A stretch of DNA of 64,000 nucleotides, from positions 62,001 through 126,000 of the forward strand of contig NZ_FTMN01000012.1 of assembly GCF_900155945.1 (NCBI RefSeq). The letters are read 5' to 3'. The position numbers were made by a program, and so were the translations under genes. Below are positions 19,683 to 28,564 of this stretch, one piece after another. The first letter of the stretch is position 1, and the number at the start of each line of letters is the position of its first letter. This DNA is from Marinobacterium stanieri (lineage in GTDB: Bacteria; Pseudomonadota; Gammaproteobacteria; Pseudomonadales; Balneatricaceae). The notes below the pieces were generated by a model that did not search any database, was not told the origin of the DNA, and saw only the letters and a program-made list of their open reading frames with translations.

Positions 19683-20093
19683 TCAGCCTTCCTTGTAGGA
19701 AGTAGTCTGGTGTTCTTCAGCCGGAATCTGTGACCAGCCTTCAGAGATGGTAACGATCAGCTCGCTGATTTCCTTGGCCTTGGCAGCATCGTTTTCACGG
19801 TTGGCTTGCATCAAGGTACGCAGCATGTAGTCGTAAAGGCCATCCAGGTTTTCAGCAACTTCACCCCCCTCTTCAAGGTTCAAACTGCCTTTCAGAGTAA
19901 CGATGATCTCGCTGGCCTTGTTAATCTGCTGCGTACGCAGCTGAATATCCTTACGCTCAATAGCACCAGCCGCTTTGGCAAGAGCTTCCAGTGCACCACG
20001 GAACAACATGCTGATCAACTGGTGCGGGCTTGCTGCCTCGACAGCGGTATTCAGATCGACGCTTTTGTACTGGTTAAGGGCTTTGTTGATCAT
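19683..20093 (-). CDS. fliS: Flagellin export chaperone FliS
   Basis: This 136-residue cytoplasmic chaperone binds the C-terminal helix of flagellin before export. The N-terminal ALNQYKSVDLNTAVEAASPH and LISMLFRGALEALAKA are standard FliS sequence. Length is normal. It follows fliD by 38 nt and is followed by a strong terminator. In many relatives fliT comes next, but here the next gene cluster is the T6SS. Confidence 0.95.
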   Translation of the reverse strand: MINKALNQYKSVDLNTAVEAASPHQLISMLFRGALEALAKAAGAIERKDIQLRTQQINKASEIIVTLKGSLNLEEGGEVAENLDGLYDYMLRTLMQANRENDAAKAKEISELIVTISEGWSQIPAEEHQTTSYKEG

Positions 20094-20131
20094 GCGCTAA
20101 AAATCTCGTGATTGGGAAAACGGTTCTAGAA

Positions 20132-22198
20132 CTAGTTGTTTTGTGCAGTAAATGGCAACCTGTCAAGAATACCATCCAGGGAGTCTCCTGTAGCATTCAG
20201 GCTGCTTATAATCCGTTCCATGGCGAGGAATTGGGCGCTAATACGCGTCTCATACTGCTCCATACGGCGGTCAAGATCCTCACGATCAGATGCGATACCA
20301 TCCAATTGATTATCCATATTATCTTCACGTGTCGATATGGCCCCATCGCTGGCAAGAAAGCGATCAATCAGAGAGCTGAGCTCCCCGCCCATACCTCGAG
20401 AGAAGCCGACCGTAAAGCTGCCTAAAGCAGCAGACCCTGGCTTGGCAGTGAAGTTAAGACCGTAACCAGAGGAACCAAGAGCAGGCAGTAAGACCTCACC
20501 TGCACCAAAGCCCTCTTCACCATTAATGGTGCCAGCAACATCCTGACCTGCCGTACTGACAACACCAGACGCTGCCCCCAAACCAAGCGCGTCCATAGAC
20601 GCAGACTGGTTACTGATATTGACCGTAGAGGTATCGCCGTATTCCCTCGACGTAAAACTGAATTGACCTGTGACCGCATCAAAGCCAACATCTACCGCAG
20701 CATTGGAAGACTTAAGATTGCTGTCGCCATTGATTAATGACTGCAGATCAGCCCTGAGCTCTTCGGCTGAATTATAAATCCCATCAAGGGTAATTGTACT
20801 TGAGGCAACTCCGTTGACCTCCAAGCTGAAAGTATAGCCACCACCGGTTGTATCCAGAGGCGTATCAAACAGGTTCTGGATATCTGCACCAACCAGTTCA
20901 CCTTTAGCCGGGTCCTGAGTAATGACGACCTCATAGCTACCAGGCTGAGCTCCATTACCCCGGGTGCCGACACCCACCTCCAGAAAACTGCTACTGGAGG
21001 ATGTTTTCTGAGCAAATAGGTCCGCAACCAGGTCGAAGTTGTCATTCATGGCCGAGCTGAACTCGGCTTCATTGATCGACAAGGTACCATCAAGCTCAGT
21101 ACGAATCCCCAGGTTCGTCAACGCGGTGAAACCCGATTCGACCCCCTCAACCTCAGAGCCTATTACCGAACGTAGTTGGCTCAACAAGGATTTGGCCGTA
21201 CCGTCAGTGGCAAGATCACCCCGAATTGTCTGGTTGTTTTCGTCCTTGCTGTACCCGGTAAGGTTTTTCGCCGTCTCATAGAAGCTGTTGTAAGCTTCAA
21301 CAAAATCACGAATCGCCTGATCAGCGACACTGGAATCCGACTCGACCGAGAAATTGATACTTTCCCCGACACTTGCTTTGTTGACCGTGAAATTGAATCC
21401 ATCAATAACATCATCAATTTCATTGGTTTCTCGGCGAACTTCCAGGCCATTGATCTTTAGAACTGCATCACTGCCCTGCTGAGTCTCAGTAACGCCAGCG
21501 GACAGGCCGGCCTCGTTAAAGTTAAGTCCCTGCAAGAAAGTTGCGTCCGTACCGGTGCCATCATCAGTACCCGTTACAGACATTGCATTGTCTTCGCCTG
21601 ATGGCGCGGTCAACATCAGCTGATATTGGTCGTCCACTTTCATGACACTGGCCTGGACACCAGAGTCACTGCCATTGATCTTCTCAGCCAGAGTTGCAAG
21701 TGTATCGTCTGCTTCAACCTCAATGTTCAACGCTGGCTTATCAGCATTAACACCGAAAGTGTCCGGGTTTCCGGATGCATATGTCCAGGTACCAAACTGA
21801 ATGCTCAGCTCACCGCTTGCCCCCAGAGCAGCATCTTTATCACTATTGGCTGCCATAACGAGGGTCTGCGCCTGAGCAACGTCCAGCACTTCGATCTGAT
21901 AACTACCTGCTTGAGCCCCTGGATCCAGAGAATTTGGTGTGATCAGGTCAGTATCAGGAAAGGCAACCGAGCGCGCGGCAAAGGTATCCGGGTTTGCCAG
22001 AGGCGATAGCATGCTCTGAAACTCAGACATGGCACTCTTCAAAGTGCCATACGCTGATATTTGTGCTTCGAGTTTTTCCTGACGGCTATTGAGGCGGTTT
22101 TCCTGAGGTGCGCGCTCAAGCTCGGTTAGCTGAGTGACCAGGTTCGACGTATCTATCCCTGACCCGCCACCAAGGGAAGAAATAATATTATTTGCCAC
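20132..22198 (-). CDS. fliD: Flagellar filament cap protein FliD (enlarged)
   Basis: This 688-residue protein is FliD (HAP2), the pentameric cap that guides flagellin folding at the filament tip. The N-terminal domain (IISSLGGGSGIDTSNLVTQL, about 4-23) and the coiled C-terminal segment (REDLDRRMEQYETRISAQF, about 635-655) are canonical. Most FliD proteins have about 450-480 residues. The extra about 200 lie in the middle (roughly 410-600), rich in Gly/Ser/Asp with a QPGSYEVVITQDPAKGE unit resembling an earlier AGSYQIEVLDVAQAQ unit. This suggests an internal domain duplication exposed on the cap surface. Confidence 0.93.
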   Translation of the reverse strand: MANNIISSLGGGSGIDTSNLVTQLTELERAPQENRLNSRQEKLEAQISAYGTLKSAMSEFQSMLSPLANPDTFAARSVAFPDTDLITPNSLDPGAQAGSYQIEVLDVAQAQTLVMAANSDKDAALGASGELSIQFGTWTYASGNPDTFGVNADKPALNIEVEADDTLATLAEKINGSDSGVQASVMKVDDQYQLMLTAPSGEDNAMSVTGTDDGTGTDATFLQGLNFNEAGLSAGVTETQQGSDAVLKINGLEVRRETNEIDDVIDGFNFTVNKASVGESINFSVESDSSVADQAIRDFVEAYNSFYETAKNLTGYSKDENNQTIRGDLATDGTAKSLLSQLRSVIGSEVEGVESGFTALTNLGIRTELDGTLSINEAEFSSAMNDNFDLVADLFAQKTSSSSSFLEVGVGTRGNGAQPGSYEVVITQDPAKGELVGADIQNLFDTPLDTTGGGYTFSLEVNGVASSTITLDGIYNSAEELRADLQSLINGDSNLKSSNAAVDVGFDAVTGQFSFTSREYGDTSTVNISNQSASMDALGLGAASGVVSTAGQDVAGTINGEEGFGAGEVLLPALGSSGYGLNFTAKPGSAALGSFTVGFSRGMGGELSSLIDRFLASDGAISTREDNMDNQLDGIASDREDLDRRMEQYETRISAQFLAMERIISSLNATGDSLDGILDRLPFTAQNN

Positions 22199-22244
22199 AA
22201 TTAACCTCCTGGACTCTCAAACGCCAAATTCCGCTTTGGCAAGC

Positions 22245-22640
22245 CTATGCACGTTCATCAAAGATGAGACCGACCATTCCTTCAAGAAACTCAGAAAACT
22301 TCAAAGTTTCTTCCGAAGGAATCTGTCGTACAACCTCATCTGTATCTCGATCCACAACCTTAATCACCACATCCTCCGTAGAATCATCTACCGAGAACTG
22401 AAGCGAGCGGTTGTAGCTATCCATGAGCTGGTTCATTTTCTCAACAGCTTCCTGCAAGTCTTCAATCGAAGCCGCAGTTTTCTCAGTAGCGTTCGTCTGC
22501 TGCACTGATTCAGACGAAGCATTAACCGTTTGAACCGGTACTGCCGATGCATTCGTCGACCCGGCATCTGCCATCTGACGAGAAGATGTACCCTGCTGTA
22601 TTGCCTGGGCGCTACCTACGCCCGAAGAGTCGATATTCAT
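22245..22640 (-). CDS. flaG: Flagellar protein FlaG
   Basis: This 131-residue protein has a low-complexity N-terminal half and a C-terminal FlaG domain (about 60-128). The domain carries FSVDDSTEDVVIKVVDRDT and VVRQIPSEETLKFSEFLEG, the typical signature. FlaG affects filament length in several bacteria. It is the first gene of the flaG-fliD-fliS unit and has a sigma-28 promoter about 110 nt upstream. Confidence 0.93.
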   Translation of the reverse strand: MNIDSSGVGSAQAIQQGTSSRQMADAGSTNASAVPVQTVNASSESVQQTNATEKTAASIEDLQEAVEKMNQLMDSYNRSLQFSVDDSTEDVVIKVVDRDTDEVVRQIPSEETLKFSEFLEGMVGLIFDERA

Positions 22641-22751
22641 ATGACCCCCAGTGATCTACTGTTATTCATACAAGCAAGAATCCCATTATGACACACCCGG
22701 CTCCGCTTGCCCCAGTTACAGGCAGATGAAACGCACTGCCCCGTAGCCTCT

Positions 22752-22778
22752 ATGTCGGCCACCAAGAGACTATCTTTA
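22752..22778 (-). promoter_or_regulatory. Sigma-28 (FliA) promoter for flaG-fliD-fliS
   Basis: Read on the minus strand: TAAAGATA (22778-22771), an 11-nt spacer, GCCGACAT (22759-22752). The consensus is TAAAGTTT-N11-GCCGATAA. The match is good in the -35 box and in GCCGA of the -10 box. It lies after the fliC terminator and upstream of flaG. Confidence 0.75.
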
Positions 22779-22793
22779 GCTTATTTTTTATAC

Positions 22794-22816
22794 AAAAAAG
22801 CCACCCGAAGGTGGCC
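22794..22816 (-). terminator. Rho-independent terminator after fliC
   Basis: On the minus strand GGCCACC-TTCG-GGTGGC forms a stable stem with a UUCG tetraloop, followed by TTTTTT. It starts about 26 nt after the fliC stop codon and ends the highly expressed flagellin transcript. Confidence 0.92.
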
Positions 22817-22841
22817 TTTTCTTTTTAGCTCTGTCGAAGGC

Positions 22842-24932
22842 TTACTGGAGCAGAGACAGTACCTGCTGGGGAGCGGCATTGGCCTGCGCCAGCATGGAAG
22901 TACCAGCCTGCTGCAATACCTGAGCACGGGACAGGTTTGCTGATTCCTGTGCAAAGTCAGCGTCTTCGATACGTGAACGAGCTGCAGACACGTTCTCGGA
23001 GATGTTGGACAGGTTATTCATAGTGAAGTCCAGACGGTTCTGAACCGCACCCAAATCACCGCGAGTCTCGTTGATCTTTTCCAGCGCGTTATCGATTGCG
23101 CCAATTGCTTTCTGAGCACCTGCAGCAGTACTGATGTCGATGTTGGCAATAGATGAGCCATCTTCACCGCCGCCGTAAGTACCCACCTTCAAGCCCGAAT
23201 TGGCAATATTACCTGTAGACCCGTTGGAAACAGTAATCTCGCTATCAGACTTGAGAGTAAACTCACCAATAAAGGTAGAGTTTGCTGCCACACCAACTTC
23301 GGAGCCGTTGGTAACATTCAGTTCAATATTACGGCCATCTTCGGCAATCAGCTGCACACCGCCGCCTGCGGTAGTGCCGTCTTCACCTGTATCGACAGCA
23401 GTCACGCCTGTTTGATCAGAAATAGCATTCACTGCATCAACGAAAGTCTGACGGTTAATGCTGTTGTCTGTGGTACTTGTGAATGCTTGAATTGAAACAC
23501 CGTTGATGGTGCCGGACACCGCTGCACTACCTGCATTGGTCTGAGCTGTATCGTTATTAACGATATTTTCATTTACGACAGCTGTAACACCTGTCTTGTC
23601 AGAGACCTCGTTAATGGCAGCAGCTTTGGAAATCGCACTCGCATCCTTATTGACACTAGAGGCTGTATCATCAACAGCTGACGAGGCACCAATAGACACG
23701 CCATTGATCACAACATCTCCGGCAACCAGCGCTGTTGTACTGTCATTCAAATTTGAAGAAACCTGAGAAGCGGCGCCACTGTAGGAGCCTTCCTGGAAAC
23801 CAGCATCAGCAGCACTACCTGTTGCGCCAGATTCAATAGTGATATCACTTCCACTGTCAGAAACAAGCGTTACAGTGCCAGTAGCAATTCGAGCCGCGCC
23901 ATCATTACCACCCAGACCAGTCTGAGCGGATGTGACACCAGCAAGCTCCAAGGCAATATTACGGCCGTCATCAGCAACCAAAGTGATACCGCCATCGTCA
24001 CTGTCGGTGTTGACGGCACGGACACCAGTACGATCACTTTCAGCGTTAATTGCGTCAGTAATCGCAGCACGGGTAGTTGCGGCATCTGCGGTAGTTTCAA
24101 CGCTGATTGCAACGCCGTTTACAGTAACGGTACCAGCCGCGTCACCCGCGGTCATTGATGCACCGCCAAGAGTAGTTTCACCTACGACTGCAGTAACGCC
24201 TGTCTGGTCCGATTTTTCATTGATTGCCGCAGCAGTAGAAAGAGCACTGCCAGTTTTACCCGCTGAAGATGCATTGTCTGCTGAAGAGTCAGCTGCATCA
24301 ATGGAAACACCATTAATAACCAGGTCACCGGTGCCCAGCTGAGTCATATTTGTAACCGCAGTGGCAACATCTGCTCCATCTGCAGTCCGGCTAATTGAAC
24401 CAACACCCGCAGAATCGGAAACACCCAAGTTTTCAGAGTCAAGTGCACCGATGCTGAAATCAATAGTCTGATTCGCTTCTGAGCCAACCTGCAGAGAGAT
24501 ATCTCCCAACGTACCGTCAAGAATTTTTTGACCGTTGAAGCTGGTAGTTTCAGCAATTCGAGTCAGTTCTTCTTTCAGCTGTTCAACTTCGGCATTCAAG
24601 GTTGAGCGGTTACCAGTATCATAGGTTCCGTTCGCGGACTGGATTGACAGCTCACGCATACGCTGAAGAATGTTGGTAGACTCGTCCAGTGCACCTTCCG
24701 CGGTCTGGATCAGAGAAACACCATCATTAGCGTTACGAACCGCCTGATCCAAGCCTCGGACCTGAGAGGTCATACGGTTTGCGATGGACAGACCTGCCGC
24801 GTCGTCAGCAGCGGAGTTGATCCGCTTACCACTGGTCAGGCGCTCCATCGAGGTGTTCAGGTCATTCTGGCTCTTGTTCAGCTGATTCTGAGCATTGAGC
24901 GACATGATGTTTGAGTTGATTACCATTGCCAT
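22842..24932 (-). CDS. fliC: Flagellin FliC with duplicated central region
   Basis: This 696-residue flagellin has canonical D0/D1 ends ([19 protein letters not shown]-terminal about 600-696 with [20 protein letters not shown] and closing VLSLLQ). Between them lie two related units of about 180 residues (about 202-381 and 404-584). Each begins GD-VING-SI, has AAAIN-SD-TGVTAVV near its middle and ends in a DDGRNI/EDGRNI segment, so they are Flagellin_IN-type repeats. The Ser/Thr-rich insert is the likely surface-exposed, glycosylated part. The start has a GAGGAG site 8 nt upstream. It has a sigma-28 promoter and strong terminator, with a glycosyltransferase gene divergent to it. Confidence 0.97.
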   Translation of the reverse strand: MAMVINSNIMSLNAQNQLNKSQNDLNTSMERLTSGKRINSAADDAAGLSIANRMTSQVRGLDQAVRNANDGVSLIQTAEGALDESTNILQRMRELSIQSANGTYDTGNRSTLNAEVEQLKEELTRIAETTSFNGQKILDGTLGDISLQVGSEANQTIDFSIGALDSENLGVSDSAGVGSISRTADGADVATAVTNMTQLGTGDLVINGVSIDAADSSADNASSAGKTGSALSTAAAINEKSDQTGVTAVVGETTLGGASMTAGDAAGTVTVNGVAISVETTADAATTRAAITDAINAESDRTGVRAVNTDSDDGGITLVADDGRNIALELAGVTSAQTGLGGNDGAARIATGTVTLVSDSGSDITIESGATGSAADAGFQEGSYSGAASQVSSNLNDSTTALVAGDVVINGVSIGASSAVDDTASSVNKDASAISKAAAINEVSDKTGVTAVVNENIVNNDTAQTNAGSAAVSGTINGVSIQAFTSTTDNSINRQTFVDAVNAISDQTGVTAVDTGEDGTTAGGGVQLIAEDGRNIELNVTNGSEVGVAANSTFIGEFTLKSDSEITVSNGSTGNIANSGLKVGTYGGGEDGSSIANIDISTAAGAQKAIGAIDNALEKINETRGDLGAVQNRLDFTMNNLSNISENVSAARSRIEDADFAQESANLSRAQVLQQAGTSMLAQANAAPQQVLSLLQ

Positions 24933-25016
24933 GAGTCGTTCTCCTCAATAGGGCAGCCTGTTCGGCCATTGTGCAATGAAGTATAAATTGAGCAGCATTG
25001 TCTGCTTGTGATCCTG

Positions 25017-25043
25017 TTATCGGCACCCTGCAGCAGGGCTTTA
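25017..25043 (-). promoter_or_regulatory. Sigma-28 (FliA) promoter for fliC
   Basis: Read on the minus strand: TAAAGCCC (25043-25036), an 11-nt spacer, and GCCGATAA (25024-25017), a perfect -10 box with ideal spacing. It leaves an untranslated leader of about 75 nt before fliC. This late-class promoter is the expected control of flagellin. Confidence 0.93.
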
Positions 25044-25196
25044 GAAAAAATTCAGATTGATTTCACACCTCTGCTTGGATCGAGAGAAGTTCCACAGGAT
25101 CCACGCCAGTAGTTACTCCAGAACAGCGCATCTAGCGTTCATTTAAATGGAATTTTTAAGTAACCTTTGAGCAAAGATAAGGGCAGGATCTAATTC

Positions 25197-28100
25197 ATGG
25201 CTAAGAAAGCGCGTAACAGGAAACAACAAGCAACAAGAACTGCTCAGACGAATCAGGGGCAGAGTCTGTTAAAGCAGCTAGAACAGCAGTGCAAACGCCT
25301 CCCTAACAATCCCGCCGTTTGGAAAGGGCTTGCAGCCTGGCACTTACAAGAGGGTGACATCGCACGTGCCTTATCACCAGCGAAACGTGCATTTGAACTA
25401 GCCCCTGAAGATGCATCTATTGCGGTGCAATACGCTGCAGCACTTCGCAGAGCCGACCAAATAAACAAAGCAATTGAAGTCTTATCACTGGCATATAACA
25501 CCAACCAAAAAGATGCAAAGCTCTGTAATGACCTTGCACTTATGCATTACAACATAGGCCAATACCAAGCAGCCCTGAACGTCTGCGACTCTTGCTTGGG
25601 AACGAACCTCGAGCAACCAGGGTTACTTCAGCTAAAAGCCTCAGCCCTAAAGGCCCTTCACCGGCTGGAAAAAGCCAAAGGCTTATTTGAACACCTTGCC
25701 AAACTCCAGCCAGCCGACTTCAGGCACTGGATGGACATTGGTAATATTGAACGAGATCTGGGCAATCTGGATCGCGCTCTAGAGTGCTATCAGCAGGCGA
25801 TGACACTCAGCGGCGATGATGCTTCAGCGTACTCAAATTACCTGACAACCTTGCACTATCATCCAGACAAATCCAGAGACGAAATTTTTAAAGCCTGCAA
25901 GTTATGGCAAGAACAATACGCTCCTGCATGGCAGGAAACAGAGCATAAGCATCTCAGCATGGAGCCGGAAAAGAAGCTCCGTATTGGTTTGATATCGGAT
26001 GGTTTCAAACGCAGCCCAGTAGGACAGATGATAACCTCGGTTCTGGAAGCCTTCCCAAAAGAACAAGCAGACTTTATTGCATTCAGTAGCAATGATGCGA
26101 GAGACGACATCACTACTCGTATAGCAAATTGCTGTAGTGAATGGCACCGTATAACACAGCTGTTTGGTCCTGAGCTATTTGAGCATATAAAAAGCCAAAA
26201 AATCGACATCCTTATAGACCTTGCAGGACACAATAACGGCTCCAGAATGTCAGCTATTGCAATGAAGCCTGCCCCCATTATCATAAAATGGGTCGGTGGC
26301 CTCATTAACACCACGGCAGTGGATGCCATCGACTACTTGCTCAGTGACCACATTGAGACGCCGACAGGGCACGATCAATATTATACAGAAAAACTGATCA
26401 AAATGCCTCATGACTATATTTGTTATGATCCCCCAGAATACACACCTGCTGTCAATACGCTACCAGCACTAAATAACGAATACATAACTTTCGGTTGTTT
26501 TAACAATCCAACTAAAATAAATAAAGTCATACTTTCGTGCTGGGCTGACATCATGCACTTGACGCCCAATTCACGTTTGTTGTTAAAAAGCTTCCAATTT
26601 AATAGTCCTGAGTTAGTAAAACGCATAACCCAAGAAATGGAAGCTATGGGAATAGACAAGGACCGACTTATTCTGGAAGGACCGTCCCCACACCAAGAGC
26701 TTCTGCGCTCATATAACCGTGTTGATATAGCATTAGATACTTGGCCATATTCGGGTGGACTTACAACTTGTGAAGCCATGTTAATGGGCGTCCCTGTTGT
26801 GACTTGTACAGGGCCAACTTTTGCAGGTCGACATTCTGCATCACATATCAAGAACGCAGGTATGTACGAGCTAGTTACTGACAGTTTTTCCCAATATAAG
26901 ACCAGGGTTTTAGAACTGACATCAGACTTATCCAGCCTATCTATAATAAGAGAAAACTTGCGTACAATATTTTTACAATCTAATGTTTGTGCAGATAAGG
27001 AGTACGCAAATACACTTTCTATTGTGTTAAGAACAATTTGGAGAAGACATGCTAAAGGACTTGCCACGGAAAGCATTTCTTGCACAGAGACACGTGATAA
27101 AGTCCAGCAAGATTTATCACCCCCCCTTCAAAGTGAAGAGAAAAAAAGTAGAGAAATCTCATCAATCAACCCTAACAAGAAAACTTTTGTCCATTTATGC
27201 TTTAATAATATGCACAGTGAACCACTTCTAGACACTCTGAGTAATGGAAAATATATAGAAGATTATAATAGTATTATCTTTATTGAAAAGACACGAGCAG
27301 TGGTCAACTATGATGTAGATATAACGAAAAACAATTCAGCATATTTTTTTAATGCCTCAGATGATCTACACGATGTCATAAAAACGTGTCTACATTCAAA
27401 CGTTACAGCCGTTTTTATTCATGGAATATTCTTTGAATGGCAACTTAAAGCAATTGAAAAGATAAATGGGGAAAAACCATGTATATGGACATTATGGGGA
27501 GGTGATCTATATGGCAATTTGAATAACAATGATTTTATTGGATTTGTGAATAATAATATTAGTTACGTAGCAACTAGCCTCGATGATGAGATTAGAATTT
27601 TCAATGATACGTTTTCACCCAAGCCATCTTTAGAAATAAAATATGACTTTGGGTACGAAGACATATCTGTTCCAGAAATAAAAGAAAAATTAATCTTTGT
27701 TGGTAATAGCGGAGACCCATCAAATAACCATATTGATATTCTGAGGTCACTCGCTTTAAAACAAGACATAAAAAACTACACTGTTATAATTCCGTATACA
27801 TACAATGGAAATGATGAGTCACTCATTAGCATTAAAGAAGAAATTAAAAACCTAGGTATAAAAAATGTTCACATTTTAACAAAACATATAAAAAAATCTG
27901 ATTACTACAAGGTTTTAGGGTCTGCAGAAATCTATATATCGGCTCATAACAGACAACAAGGATTTGGGCATGTTGCTGCATGTTTTTATTTTGGTGTCAG
28001 CGTGGTAATGAGAAAAGAAATAACGGTTTCAGGGCTTAAGTCATTAAACCCAGTATGGTCTCGAGTAATTCTGAAGCAAGGTTTTTTTGCGCATGACTAT

Positions 28101-28250
28101 GAGGAATTTAAAAAAGCCCATACAATTGAAAGCATGAATAATTCTGAGCTTACCCAAAGAAACAAATCACTATCACGTAGAATATATGGAAGACAATCCT
28201 CTGCCGATACTTTTGCTCAAGCATATAAGCAATTATCTGATGCAGTGTGA
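25197..28250 (+). CDS. Bifunctional glycosyltransferase: TPR/GT41 (SPINDLY/OGT-like) fused to WecF-like GT56; probable flagellin O-glycosyltransferase
   Basis: This 1017-residue cytoplasmic protein has three parts. (1) TPR repeats about 37-215. (2) A GT41 domain about 258-620 with ISDGFKRSPVG (266-276), ILIDLAGHNNGSRM (338-351), TFGCFNNPTKI (431-441) and DTWPYSGGLTTCEAM (514-528), the signature set of SPINDLY/O-GlcNAc-transferase-like enzymes. (3) After a polar linker, about 662-1010 resembles WecF, the dTDP-Fuc4NAc transferase: HGIFFEW (742-748), LWGGDLY (766-772), FVGNSGDPSNNHI (834-846) and NRQQGFGH (918-925). It is divergent to fliC and convergent with the dTDP-sugar operon ending in wecE. 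I infer it puts a sugar on flagellin and extends it with a Fuc4N-type sugar. DNA of the third part is much more AT-rich. Confidence 0.85.
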   Translation: MAKKARNRKQQATRTAQTNQGQSLLKQLEQQCKRLPNNPAVWKGLAAWHLQEGDIARALSPAKRAFELAPEDASIAVQYAAALRRADQINKAIEVLSLAYNTNQKDAKLCNDLALMHYNIGQYQAALNVCDSCLGTNLEQPGLLQLKASALKALHRLEKAKGLFEHLAKLQPADFRHWMDIGNIERDLGNLDRALECYQQAMTLSGDDASAYSNYLTTLHYHPDKSRDEIFKACKLWQEQYAPAWQETEHKHLSMEPEKKLRIGLISDGFKRSPVGQMITSVLEAFPKEQADFIAFSSNDARDDITTRIANCCSEWHRITQLFGPELFEHIKSQKIDILIDLAGHNNGSRMSAIAMKPAPIIIKWVGGLINTTAVDAIDYLLSDHIETPTGHDQYYTEKLIKMPHDYICYDPPEYTPAVNTLPALNNEYITFGCFNNPTKINKVILSCWADIMHLTPNSRLLLKSFQFNSPELVKRITQEMEAMGIDKDRLILEGPSPHQELLRSYNRVDIALDTWPYSGGLTTCEAMLMGVPVVTCTGPTFAGRHSASHIKNAGMYELVTDSFSQYKTRVLELTSDLSSLSIIRENLRTIFLQSNVCADKEYANTLSIVLRTIWRRHAKGLATESISCTETRDKVQQDLSPPLQSEEKKSREISSINPNKKTFVHLCFNNMHSEPLLDTLSNGKYIEDYNSIIFIEKTRAVVNYDVDITKNNSAYFFNASDDLHDVIKTCLHSNVTAVFIHGIFFEWQLKAIEKINGEKPCIWTLWGGDLYGNLNNNDFIGFVNNNISYVATSLDDEIRIFNDTFSPKPSLEIKYDFGYEDISVPEIKEKLIFVGNSGDPSNNHIDILRSLALKQDIKNYTVIIPYTYNGNDESLISIKEEIKNLGIKNVHILTKHIKKSDYYKVLGSAEIYISAHNRQQGFGHVAACFYFGVSVVMRKEITVSGLKSLNPVWSRVILKQGFFAHDYEEFKKAHTIESMNNSELTQRNKSLSRRIYGRQSSADTFAQAYKQLSDAV

Positions 28251-28564
28251 TACCTCCCATTTCAATCAGGTAAGCTGTAAGCCTGCCCATGGCAGCCTAT
28301 AAAGAATTCAATGTGACCGCACACGCCATATCAGATGACCTTGCAAGCGGCCACACTATTCGAGAATAAAGCGATTCAATGCGGGCTTCCAATTTCAGAT
28401 CTACAACGTAGATTTACTGGAAGCCTGCTGTGCAGTGAGGGGGACTACTTTCAGTTCACTGTCATCCTTTAAGAAGAGCTTCCGCCGCATGTTATCAATG
28501 CAGGGGGTCACTCAATAATCGTAGGAGTTACACAATCAGATTTACAGGCCCGATGTAAGGGTAC
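28251..28564. other. Gene-free gap between convergent genes, with a nested inverted repeat
   Basis: This 314-nt gap separates the 3' ends of the glycosyltransferase and wecE. It holds an inverted repeat at 28384-28425 (GGCTTCCA ... TGGAAGCC) enclosing a second one (ATCTAC-AAC-GTAGAT). No T-tract follows on either strand, so it is not a standard terminator. A 26-codon ORF near 28290 has no recognisable product. Nothing else is evident. Confidence 0.5.

Noticed and set aside
22842-24932. Repeats in fliC as a possible CRISPR or satellite
   Set aside because: The repeats are diverged coding units of about 540 nt in an intact flagellin frame, not short exact repeats with spacers.
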